Positions 32,109-42,700 of a DNA stretch of 64,000 nucleotides are shown here, piece after piece. Numbering within the stretch: the stretch's first letter is position 1; the number at the start of each line of letters is the position of its first letter. A model generated the notes under the pieces. The model made no database searches. It saw nothing but the letters and a program-made list of their open reading frames with translations, and had not been told where the DNA came from. Where the stretch lies: assembly GCA_963930775.1 (NCBI GenBank), contig OZ005694.1:10680899-10744898 (forward strand), given 5' to 3'. Source of the stretch: Cliona cf. orientalis (taxonomy: Eukaryota; Porifera; Demospongiae; Clionaida; Clionaidae). The translations under genes and the position numbers were made by a program.

Positions 32109-33089
32109 TTCGAGAGTGGCGGCTGAAGAAGATTAGCTATTTTTTGTGTCAGCTATTGTGCATCCTTTGCTATGCAAGAAGTATTATAGACAAAAAAAAA
32201 AAAATTAAACACTAAGTTAAACACTAAGTAGAAATTAAACACTAAGTAGAAAAAAAAAGCATATTTAAATAATTAAATAATCTAATTCATGGGGGGTTTG
32301 GGAGCACTTGGGGGGACAATTTTTATATGGGCACGCAGAATGGGTCAAAACTAGAATTTTGATGGCGGGAAATTTTGATTCACACCTTACAATTAAAGTT
32401 ATGGCCCTTTGAAGTTTCCCCATATGTTTGTATAGGAAGCCATGTATTTGCAATGTTTCCGCCCACGCGCACATAGACTTGACGACCTTTACCCAATTTG
32501 GTCTAAACTGAAGTATAGGTTGCCTGCTTGCATTGTATGGTTCCACTATGCATCCAGCTCAACTATGTCGTGGTTTCCAGACAATTTTTTTTTTTCTGCT
32601 TAGTGTTCTGGTCGCCTTGAAAAAAGCAAATTTAAATAATTAAATAAATAATCTAATTCATGGGGGGATTGGGAGCACTTGGGGGGATAATTTTTACATG
32701 GGCACGCAGAATGGGTCAAAACTAGAATTTTGATGGCGGGAAATTTTGATTCACACCTTACAATTAAAGTTATGGCCCTTTGAAGTTTCCCCATATGTTT
32801 GTATAGGAAGCCATGCACTTGCAATGTTTTCCGCCCACGCGCTACGTGAGGGGTGGGGCCACGCGCGCACATCAACGTGACGACCATTACCCACTTTTTG
32901 GTCAAAATTGATGTATAGGCTGCCTGCTTGCATTGTATGGCTCTACTTTGCATCCAGCTCGACTATGTGGTGGTTTTCGGACAATTTTTTTCTGCTTAGT
33001 GTTCTGGTCTCCTTGAAAAAAAAAAAAAGATCGAAGAGAAGGAGAGGTCAGTAAAATTATTGTAAATCCAAAAAATAGAGAAATCTTCA
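32109..33089 (-). pseudogene. 7TM-3, 5' part: signal peptide exon region, split by a poly-A insertion
   Basis: Bases 32109-32134 match the codons after the signal peptide. The signal peptide itself (MKISLFFGFTIILL, ATG at 33089-33087) lies at about 33027-33089. Between them, 32135 to about 33026 is inserted DNA ending in a 13-base A run and flanked by AAGAT, as expected of a retroposed sequence. With the 5.1 kb element this makes two independent insertions in the first ~30 codons of 7TM-3. Confidence 0.75.
32135..33026 (+). repeat. Retroposon-like insertion made of two ~370 bp direct copies
   Basis: Two direct copies (about 32258-32610 and 32620-33005) share AATCTAATTCATGGGGGG, TGGGTCAAAACTAGAATTTT, GTTATGGCCCTTTGAAG and a TTCTGCTTAGTGTTCTGGTC end. 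The insertion ends in an A run before GATCGAAGAG. The short ORFs on the minus strand are duplicated with the repeat and have no recognisable domain. Confidence 0.6.
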
Positions 33090-33623
33090 TCTTGAATTGG
33101 TCCCTTTTTGTTAGTGAGAAATGAACGAAGCTGTGCAAAAAAGTAATTTGAACGCCCACGCGTTCCGACCTCCGAGCTCCACCCACTCGTAGCGGGGAAG
33201 TGTAGAGCGGATATTATGATATGACCGCAACGGAAGGGACACGTATATACTCGGCTTCGGGGTAGAGATCATTGCGCGGCGCGGCGTGATCAAAGGTTTC
33301 TTGGTCCTACAGTTCTTTATGTAAAAGTATAGAAATTGCCATGATTATATCATGGGAAGATTTTACGTGACTTGTACCTTGATTTAATCATGGGGACATT
33401 TTACGGCACATGTAATGAAAGCCCAGTTGTTAAATGGATTGTATACATGGGAAGATTTTACGTAAGGTCAAAGTACTTACGTAAAATCTTCCCATATAAT
33501 AGGATCCGAGAACACAATAATCAGGTGAGGATTTATGTGTGAACTTTGACCTCACGTAAAATCTTCCCAAGTAAATAACAGATTATACTCTGGGCTAACA
33601 TTTGATCCTGCCATACACAGAGA

Positions 33624-33624
<1 letters not shown>

Positions 33625-33656
<32 letters not shown>

Positions 33657-33715
33657 GGGGGGGGGTGGGGGGGGGGTGGGGGGGGGGGTGGGGGGGGTGG
33701 GGGGGACAATCAATA
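33625..33715 (+). repeat. G-rich tract of about 91 bp
   Basis: Runs of G broken only by single T residues. It is a strong G-quadruplex candidate and likely to have uncertain length in any assembly. Confidence 0.85.
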
Positions 33716-33822
33716 ACTAGCAACTAGATACCTATACCATAGCTACCTGGCTGGTGTGTTTTCTTTATCTCTGTACCATACATAATAGAATAGTATAGGT
33801 TGCATGCAGGGGCATTAGTCTA

Positions 33823-34285
33823 TAGACGGGTTGCCTTAATGTGATTCATGACATGAAAGTTCAAGCCACATGAACATGCGGCCATGATTAGGAAATCAAT
33901 ACCATCAAGGCTTGTTGCTATGGCAATGAATGTTTTTTAAGGTAATGCTATTGACCCATGTAATCATCACACCAACTTTGAGACTTGTCTGATCTATTGC
34001 TGATTTTATAAAAATCCTAGAAGTGAGCAATTTTTCCATATGTTTGTATGGCAGTAGGGCAAAATGTGCCCTACCGCAATACAAACATATGGGAAAATTG
34101 CTCACTTCTAGGATTTTTATAAAATCAGCAATAGATCAGACAAGTCTCAAACTTCAGTGTGATGATTACATGGGTCAATAGCATTATCTAAAAAAAAAAT
34201 CATTGCCATAACGACATATCTTGAGGGTACTGATATTTCTAATTTATGACCTTGCCATGCTAATCATATTAAGGCAACCCGTCTA
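33823..34285. mobile_element. Foldback Tc1/mariner-type MITE nested in the Mutator-like element
   Basis: 463 bp with nearly full-length inverted halves: TAGACGGGTTGCCTTAAT at the left and its inverse at the right, and a long central stem (CACTTCTAGGATTTTTATAA). It is flanked by TA on both sides (33821-33822 and 34286-34287). It is non-coding. Confidence 0.75.
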
Positions 34286-35463
34286 TATGTAAGTAGCTAG
34301 CTACAGCAATGTCATTTATAGTAAGCTCAGATCTCAGATATTTTTCATGCATATTTTTTAATATAGGCTATACTGTTTATTAAACTATAGCTAGCTACAT
34401 TGTACTTGCCAGTTTCTAGGCCGAGTGCTATGACAAATTGTTCAAATTAACCAGAGACTCAAAGATGCTAATCATAATGCCAGGTATTATTAGTGTGGGC
34501 GTGGCTAGCGGCAGCTGCTTGCGCATGCGCATGCGTAGTTGAATGCCAATGCACAGTGACACCACTCTGCAGATCTATATAGCAGCTCCATCCAGTATGC
34601 ACTCTTTGAAATTAATCTGGTTGGTTGTTCTTTAAGCGGGCGCGGGATTCTGCATATACTTCCGCACTGTCAGGTATCTAGATATGACATAGCCATGGCT
34701 TATTGCAAGTTTACCGTACGCCTGTTTCTCGTTCTTGTCTGCCTCTGGTTGAGTTTCATCATAATAATATTATAATGGAATAACAGAAAAATATGGAATA
34801 TACTTCCCTACTGACAAAGAAACAGTATACGGTATTATGCAGGACTGGATGATGAGGACCTTGAGTTTGTTGAGTAGCTACAAAATTAATGCAACGGTTA
34901 GCAGCTAACTCCTTATTCACTATCTATCATAACTGTTAATGATTATAATTAATTTCATGTGATCTTAATTGTTAGCTATCACGCATGAACTATCAGATAA
35001 TACATGTACTGTTACAGTAGCTAACTACTGTTACAGCTATCTGTATTGACGCCACCCCCCCCCCCCCCCCCCCCCCCCCATCATGGGGTCAAAGCTCTCT
35101 GTGTACGGTAGAATCTAATTTCAATAATGTCAGCCCAGAGTGTAGTCTGTCATTTACTTGGGGAGATTTTACGTGAGGTCAAAGTTCACACATAAATCCT
35201 CACCTGATTATTGTGTTCTCGGATCCTATTATATGGGAAGATTTTACGTAAGTACTTTGACCTTACGTAAAATCTTCCCATGTATACAATCCATTTAACA
35301 ACTGGGCTTTCATTACATGTGCCGTAAAATGTCCCCATGATTAAATCAAGGTACAAGTCACGTAAAATCTTCCCATGATTAACCCAAGGAACAAGTCACG
35401 TAAAATCTTCCCATGATATAATCATGGCAATTTCTATACTTTTACATAAACATCTATTTGACC

Positions 35464-35945
35464 AGGTTTCTTCACATTTGGAACATTTGGCATGAGAACT
35501 GGAGGTGGACGATTACAATTTACACATGCTCAATCAGTCCAATGTTAATAGTCAGCCACACACTCATTTTGGAGCAAAGCTGGTACCAAACGATTCATTG
35601 TGCTATTAGCATAGATGCCTGCCCGAATAATAATATAATTTTACTGCATCGCTACCTAGCTACATCAGTATAGCCCTCTATGATACCAAATATGGTTAAT
35701 GCAGCTATCATTAGAGTCAGAGTAGGAATGTTGTTTCAATCTGATAACCACTAGGAATCAGTGGGATGCAGCCAGCATTATAAAAAAAGTGGGCCCAGCA
35801 GATAGCTAGGTATCTGGGTGGGACCAGGGTGCATATTAAACCAAGGGGCGGCACAGAAGTTGAAGTTTGAGGCAGGTAAGACTCCTGAAAATTGCTAGCT
35901 GTTTGAGTTAATTTATTGCAACTCCATACAAAATTTTAGGTAACA
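35464..35945 (+). promoter_or_regulatory. A-type promoter region of receptor F
   Basis: Matches 6935-7390 upstream of receptor A, with TATAAAAAAA at 35779-35788, a GTAAGA donor near 35876 and the ATTTTAG acceptor at about 35939. The divergent promoter is separated from 7TM-3 by the Mutator-like element. Confidence 0.55.
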
Positions 35946-38476
35946 ATAAAGTTGCTTGGATGTCTTGCCATTTTTCTCTCTACTTTTGCTGTCATGGATG
36001 CTGCAGTAGCTCCGAATGATTACTCTATTACATGCCGCACTGACTTTCAGTATCGAGCGGCCCATGACTGGATCCCCTATGCAAACGACACCAGCAGCGG
36101 CACTTGGAAGGTTCTCATCGATCAGTATGACTACCAAAGTATCGATCTTAGGATTTGGAGGAGCTTGGAAAGCAATAGATGCTGACATGCAGCCAACTCC
36201 TGATGGAAGAACTGTACGTTTTATATAGTCATTAGCTGGCATAATTGAAATGAATTTTTAATTTCAGTTTACCCAAGGCAGTGGTGGGACATGCTCCTCA
36301 GGGGCGGATCCAGAGCTTCCAACAAGGGGGGTGCTAATTTGAATATTTGCGCGCGAAGCGCGCGCGAAAAATTTGACCACGCCCCTTTTTTACGAAACCA
36401 CACCCACTTAATTGCCGCGAAGCGAAGCAACAACCAGAAAACGTGGAGAATTTAGTGGAACTCGAGTTTTTGTCCCTACAGACAGGTTTATCACTCAGAG
36501 TTTATAGCTAAATGTATGTCAGATCAAGGTTTTTTGCTAGAAGGGGGGTGCTAGAGCTAGCTATGTCCATAGAAGTCTGTATGTTGTCTTGGCTGGAGGG
36601 GGGGTGCTTGAGCACCCCAAGCACCCCCCCTGTATCCGCCCCTGCTCCTATCAAATTAATTCTTATCAGAATCCAAATTCAAACAACTGGGTCTTCACTC
36701 AAGCTATTGACTACCTTGATGCTATCGAGCTGATTGTTAATGCCACTGTCAGATTCTCTAGTTGTATTGCACGTCGTACAGACAGCCCACCTTGTACAAA
36801 TGACTTTGTGATTCTGCATCACTATGATACTAATACACTGAATGAGACTGAGAGGATCAAACCAGCCAACTACCAGCCTTACAACGGTACCTCAGAAAGC
36901 TCCCGTCTTGAGCAAGATCAAGTCAATACCAATGATGATACTACCATCATCAGTAGATTCCGTCGACCTGCAAACTTCAACTACACCTACCTTGGACTTC
37001 AGGACATCGGCACTCATGGGATCGTCAGTCGAATTTTTATATACTATGAAGTGTGCCCAGGAAGAGTTGAAGGACTCGTGACCTACCCTGAGGTACCTCA
37101 CCCTGGAACATTACCTGGAGCATTATCACGAACCACTAGGTTTGCTCGCTGTGCTGAGCATTCACATAATACCACAAGCTTGGAAACCTACTCTCACCAA
37201 GATGGACAATGTAACCAGAGTGTTACATGTGACTGTGATGCAGGGTACGAGGAAAATGGTCGTCAGTGTGTTGGTAAGTTAAAAATTTTGTGGCTAATTA
37301 AAAGTTTACTTTGTACTCACTGTAGCTTGTACGCCTGGAAAGTATCGGAGCACACTGAATAGCAGTTGTGTTGATTGCCCAGCCAACAGCGATTCCCTGT
37401 CAGCAGCTTCAGGGAGTTGTAGCTGTAATGCAGATCACTACAGAGTGAGTGGCTCTGAAGGAATTGGAATGGAATGCACAGGTTAGAATTGATAATAATA
37501 TTTGAAGATTTATATGATACATCTCATTAATTCTTCAGCTTCCCCTCCTCCTATTAGCAGCTGTGATGTAAGTCAGCCCTTTGACACTGCTGTTACTATT
37601 GAGTGGAGATCTCCAGCAAACTGTGGAGGGCGAAGCGATTGCTACTATCAGATAAGAATAAACAATGGGTCTCCAGAAGATTATTCACATTTTCCATCCT
37701 AATAGTCAAGAAAATTTCACTGTTGAAAGTTTACAACCAGACACGACTTATTCAATCACAGTTAGCGTTCACAATGGGGTCAGTGACCAGGATTCAGAAA
37801 ACGCTAGAAACAGAGAATGTATGATTGTAGCCAAAACCATGCAGGGAAGTAAGTATGAGCGATCCTTACAGTCTAACCTCCATAGCTGTTTATCACTGAC
37901 GTGTACAACAGCTCACACTAACTGTTGTACGGAAGGACATGACACACAGGGCAGATTCTTCTACCCAGATGGCAGCCCTGTTCAAACCCAGTCTCAAGCA
38001 TCATCAGCTTCACAGAGCTTTTATGTTACTCAAAATTAAGGTTCAATCAGTCTCATACGGCAAGATGGTGATCCTCCTCCCCTGGGTAGCTACCGCTGTG
38101 AGGTTCCGGATGGTGGAGGGAGTTTACAAAATCTGTACATCCGAATTGGTATGTGTGTCTGTGCATAATATTATAATATGTGTGTGAATATTTAAAAATT
38201 TCGTCAGTGACCTACACAGTAACTTATAATATTCTTTCAGGCACAATCACCAGAGAGGCCCTAATCAGCTCGTCTACCAGCACTGGAGCGTCATGTGTAA
38301 ACTTGTACATATTCATTGGAGTTGTCGTGGGTGTAGCTGTGCTTGCTGCCATTGTTATCACACTGATCTCTGTCTGTCTCTGCGTGATTTGCATAAAGAA
38401 AAAGAAGATCGCTGTGGAATTGTACGAGCAGGAAACAAAAATTAAACCAGCGGCCATGAAAATGGATGAACTTTAA
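35946..38476 (+). pseudogene. Receptor F: A-type Eph-like receptor, inactivated
   Basis: All six exons can be placed: about 35946-36213, 36268-37273, 37326-37481, 37539-37848, 37898-38148, 38241-38476. The start codon is ATA instead of ATG. Exon 1 has a 4 bp insertion. Exon 2 contains a 346 bp hAT-like element plus a 9 bp deletion. Exon 4 has indels giving stops near 37702. The start of exon 5 with its acceptor is deleted, and exon 5 has a TAA in CAAAATTAAGG near 38037. Exon 6 (TM and VELYEQE tail) is intact. The domain order is otherwise that of receptor A. Confidence 0.9.
36299..36644. mobile_element. 346 bp hAT-like element in exon 2 of receptor F
   Basis: The ends are CAGGGGCGGAT... and ...ATCCGCCCCTG, with 5 bp CTCCT on both sides (36294-36298 and 36645-36649). 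The interior has GCGCGCGAAGCGCGCGC and GGGGGGTGC motifs shared with the 344 bp element at 44244-44587. The end sequence is typical of hAT elements; the 5 bp duplication is shorter than the usual 8 bp. No transposase is present. Confidence 0.75.
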
Positions 38477-38966
38477 TTTGATACTATGAGTAGTGATAAT
38501 ATTATTACCCTTTAATGTAATCTCTGATGGAATAATAACTTGCTAAACTTCAATATATACATGTATAGCAATTCTGATATTATATAATAATATTATGTCA
38601 AATCTCATGCAATTATAGCTATCCATGCTATCTCACCTTTTATGTGGTACAACTGCATGGGAACCATGCAGTTGTATATCCCTATTAAATCCCTGGTTAC
38701 ATGATACCATAGATACTCTATGTATTATAATACTTTTTATACATAGCATAAAAGGGTCAGTTCACAATGTATTTCTAGCTCACACATGTCTATAATTATC
38801 TATTCTGTAATTTGAACTACAAAAAATTTACCATAATACTACATCTTGACCATACAAAAAATAATTGAGGTCAACTTTTAACCTTTTGAGAAAGTGTTTT
38901 CGCACAAACCATAATTGACCATACAAAAAAAATTTTTTTGTCTTAAACAGAATTCCATGGCTATTG

Positions 38967-39696
38967 TCAGTTCTTGCTCAGGCTAGTAACCTCGGATGGC
39001 TCCAGGGTTGGCATCTCAGTAAACTCAAGCTGGGGATCACCAGTCAGCTGGCGAGCCAGCCACAGAAATGGCTTCTCAATGTTGTATTTGCTCTTGGCAC
39101 TAATATCGCAATACTGTGTTAATATGAGAAGGGTGGGGGGGGGGGGGGGGCCGGGGAGGGGGAAGGAGGGGAGGGAGAGGGGAAGAGAGAGAAAGAGAGG
39201 GGCGTGTGTTAATCGTAATTCGCATTGTATACTATTATTATACCAATGTAATACCTGCAAGTTGTTTTTCCTGTGGTATGTGACCTGTCTTTTCCTGTCC
39301 TTGATGTCGTCAACCTTATTCCCACAAAGCACAATGGGTATGTCCCCGCACACACGTTTTAGATCGCGATGCCACTCCGGCACATTCTTGTAGGTTGACA
39401 TAGCCGTCACATCAAACATGATGATGGCACACTGTGCCTGGATGTAGTAGCCGTCTCTCAGGCCTCCAAACTTCGAATTCTCCTGACCAGCCGTGTCCCA
39501 TATATTGAACTTGATGGGTCCCCTGCTAGTGTGGAACACTATGGGCTGAACCTCAACACCACTCGTAGCTATAATGTATGGTTAATGTGCAGTGTGATTG
39601 GCATGTAGTGATGGGTTCTATAAACTCTTGGTTTAATAGTCTGATTCAATTGCATGAGTATAGCTAGCCACTTAATCAGAGGAGGTATTGATCACG

Positions 39697-39729
<33 letters not shown>

Positions 39730-42700
39730 CTCTATAATGTTTCTGCATTGAATAATATGCATGGACACACAAGTAGCCCTAGGCTAATAAGTAAGTGTAC
39801 CCTATAATTATATACTAGAGTATTTAAATGAAAGTTATAGTGTTATAAAAATGAAATCGCATACTTTTTAAAAGTTTGGATAGATGCACATTCGGTAACC
39901 TCACTAGGAAGACTATTCCAATTTGCGATGGTATTTGGAAAATAGGAGCTCTGATACGAGTTGGTTCTACACTGCAGCAGGGAAAACATCTGTTTACATG
40001 TTGAGCGGGTGTTGTAGCTATGTGTATGCTGTTGGAGCGGTGGGTCATGAAAGTCAGTAAAACCTCTTGAAATCTTAAAAAGGTGGCACAGACTAGTCAA
40101 CATACGACGCTTCTGCAGAGATGGTAGATTAGAGATAGATAGCAGATCCTCGTAATCTGTGTCCCATGACTTTAGGCAAACTCGCAGTGCAAACCTCTGG
40201 ACTCTCTCCAGTTGATCAATTTCACCCTTTAAGTTGGGGTTCCAAACAGCCGAAGCGTACTCTAAATGTGGGCGAATGAAACAGCAGTAGAGTCTCAGCA
40301 AGGTGGGAGAAGAGGCATGTTGATAGAATCGCCTATATAGGAGTCCAATAAGTTTTCTGGTCTTATTGCAATTAGCACTAATATGGGAAGACCAAGAGAG
40401 ATTGGTGGTAAGAGTAATTCCAAGATATCTATAACTCTGCACTCTATCCAGGATTACACCATTCAGAATTACCTGTGGAGGAGTGGACATATTCGATCTT
40501 TTTCTTGATATCAGCATTGTTTTACATTTAGTAGCATTAAATTTAAGTTTCTTCTCCAGAATGCATGCAGATGTAGCGTCAACATCCTCTTGAAGATGGG
40601 CATAATCAGCAGCAGTTTTGATGATACGATAGAGTGCTATATCGTCCGCGAACATGTTTACATCACTTCCAGAAGAGATGCGAGTAGTAATATCATTAAT
40701 ATATGTTATGAAAAGAAGAGGGCCCAAGACTGATCCCTGTGGAACACCAGACACAACGGGTAGGCAGTTAGAGCTGGCACCATCAACACATACAAACTGA
40801 GATCTATTAGAAAGATAATTCCTTATCCATTGTAGAAGATATGGATCCAGTCCAAGTTCATGTAATTTGGCAAGCAAAAGCGAGTGTGGCACAGTGTCAA
40901 ACGCTTTTGAGACATCAAAAAATACCACACACACTTCATATCCTTGGTCTAGAGCTCTTTGCCAGTCATCCACAACTTTAATCAGTGCTGATACGGTTGA
41001 TCGGTTAGACATGAAACCCCACTGTCTAGAAGATATTGGTGCATTCGACCTTAAAAACTCTTCAACGATGCTTTTAATATGACGCTCAATAAGTTTGCTA
41101 ACAATTGGCAGCACAGAAATGGGACGGTAACCAGATGGGAGTGAGTCATTGGTTCCCTTAGGTATTGGCGTAATCCTACCTATCTTCCAGTCAGCGGGAA
41201 TTGTACCAGTTGATATTGAATGATTATACAGTTTATGTAGTGGATCAGCAATACTTAGAGACGTACATTTAAGCATTTTTGATGAGATTCCATCACACCC
41301 GGTGGATTTGGTAGTATCAAGATTCGAGAGTAGCTCAAAAACTGATTCCTCAGTGCATAACAACTCAGCTGGGCACTCATCTGGGGGAAGGGGGATCATT
41401 GGTGGATCCATCAAAGTTGACTGACTATGGTTGAAACAGGTGTAGAAAAATTTGTTTAAAGTAGTAGCTTTATCCAGATTAGAATCAATTATTTTAGCAT
41501 CATCTATATCCTGTAATGCAGGAATACGTGACGAGGAGCACTCTTGGTTGAGTAATCGAATAGTTTTCCAAAAATTTTTTGCATCCACATTATTAAGGTG
41601 TTGGTCAAAGAAATGCTGTTTTCCATCTCTCAGCATACGCACAACCTGGTTTCTCTTTTGATTGTATTTGGCACGGTCAGCTGGTTTTCCTGTAGCTTTA
41701 GCAGTACGAAACAGGATGTCTCTTTTCTTGATGGCATTGAGAATTTCCTTGCTTATCCAAGGCAAGCCCTTCTTAACTTTAGCAGCAGTATGGGGCATAC
41801 AGAGTTCCATTACTTGTAGAAAGTAGGTTCTCCAGGTGCGCCAGTGTTCATTAATGTCCAATTGCAGGAGTGGATCCCACTCAATACAGTCCAATAGCTC
41901 AGCTGCTCTGTCCCAGTCTGCAAGTGAATAACGCCATATCTTCCTAGGAATAACTTTAGTAGAATTGGTAGTAGTGCGGCAAGTCGAAACTCCAAGAATA
42001 ATACAATTGTGATCTGAGGTACCTAAAGGAGGGGAAACATCACAATGCACAAGTTGTGAAGGGTGAGATAGAAAGATTAAATCTATAAGTGACTTTACAC
42101 CAGACGGAGTTTCATGCATTGGGTCGGAGACCACCTGAGTAAGCATAAATGAGTTACATAAATTAATCAATCTTGAATATAAAGGATGAGATGAATCACA
42201 AAAATTAATATTAAAGTCTCCTAATAATAGAAAATTAAAATAATTAACAATATTTAGTGATCCAATGGCCTCAAATAATGTATCAAAATAGGCAACATCT
42301 GAGGAAGGTGGTCTATAAAAGGTTGAAATACAATACCTACGATTACAAAATTCAATACATAAAGGTAGAAACTCAATAGATGAAAAGGAAGGGTTAGTAT
42401 ACTGAAATGAAATAGTGGTACAAACTAATGTGTCTTTTACAAAAATAAGAATACCACCACCATGCCTATTTCTATCTCTCCTAAAAATTTTAAAACTAGG
42501 TATGAAAATTTCAGCATCAGAAATATCAGGAGACAACCAAGACTCCAGTTCTAACTAGAGCTCTATAGAGCTCATGCCCCGCACGCACATTGCATAATAA
42601 TATTATCTATAGATCTACTTTTATGTATATGGGGAAAAAAATACTGAGTAGAAATGCTGCTTGGTTGTTATACATATATATACAACGAAAAATATTTTTC

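Larger units (their letters stand above)
33303..35463. mobile_element. 2.16 kb Mutator-like element with long TIRs, upstream of receptor F
   Basis: About 320-380 bp inverted ends (33303-33624 and about 35081-35463) begin GGTC and share TTTATGTAAAAGTATAGAAATTGCC-type sequence plus repeated GGGAAGATTTTACGT words. The 9 bp AGGTTTCTT occurs on both sides (33294-33302 and 35464-35472), whereas the empty site near 6935 has it once. Long TIRs with a 9 bp duplication fit Mutator-like elements. The left arm ends in a G-rich tract (33625-33715) and the right arm starts with a C tract (35055-35079), which are complementary. No transposase is present. Confidence 0.8.

Noticed and set aside
38457..38473. 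C-terminal KMDEL as an ER-retention signal
   Set aside because: The tail follows the TM helix and should be cytosolic, so a luminal KDEL-type signal would not work; other copies end in MDEF or MNEF.
35946..38476. Receptor F as an active gene
   Set aside because: Lost start codon, 4 bp insertion, hAT-like insertion, in-frame stops and a deleted exon 5 acceptor are all present.
38967..39539. 190-codon continuous Ran-3 ORF through intron 3
   Set aside because: The GT-AG borders and the match to Ran show that 39254-39114 is an intron; the read-through frame is chance.
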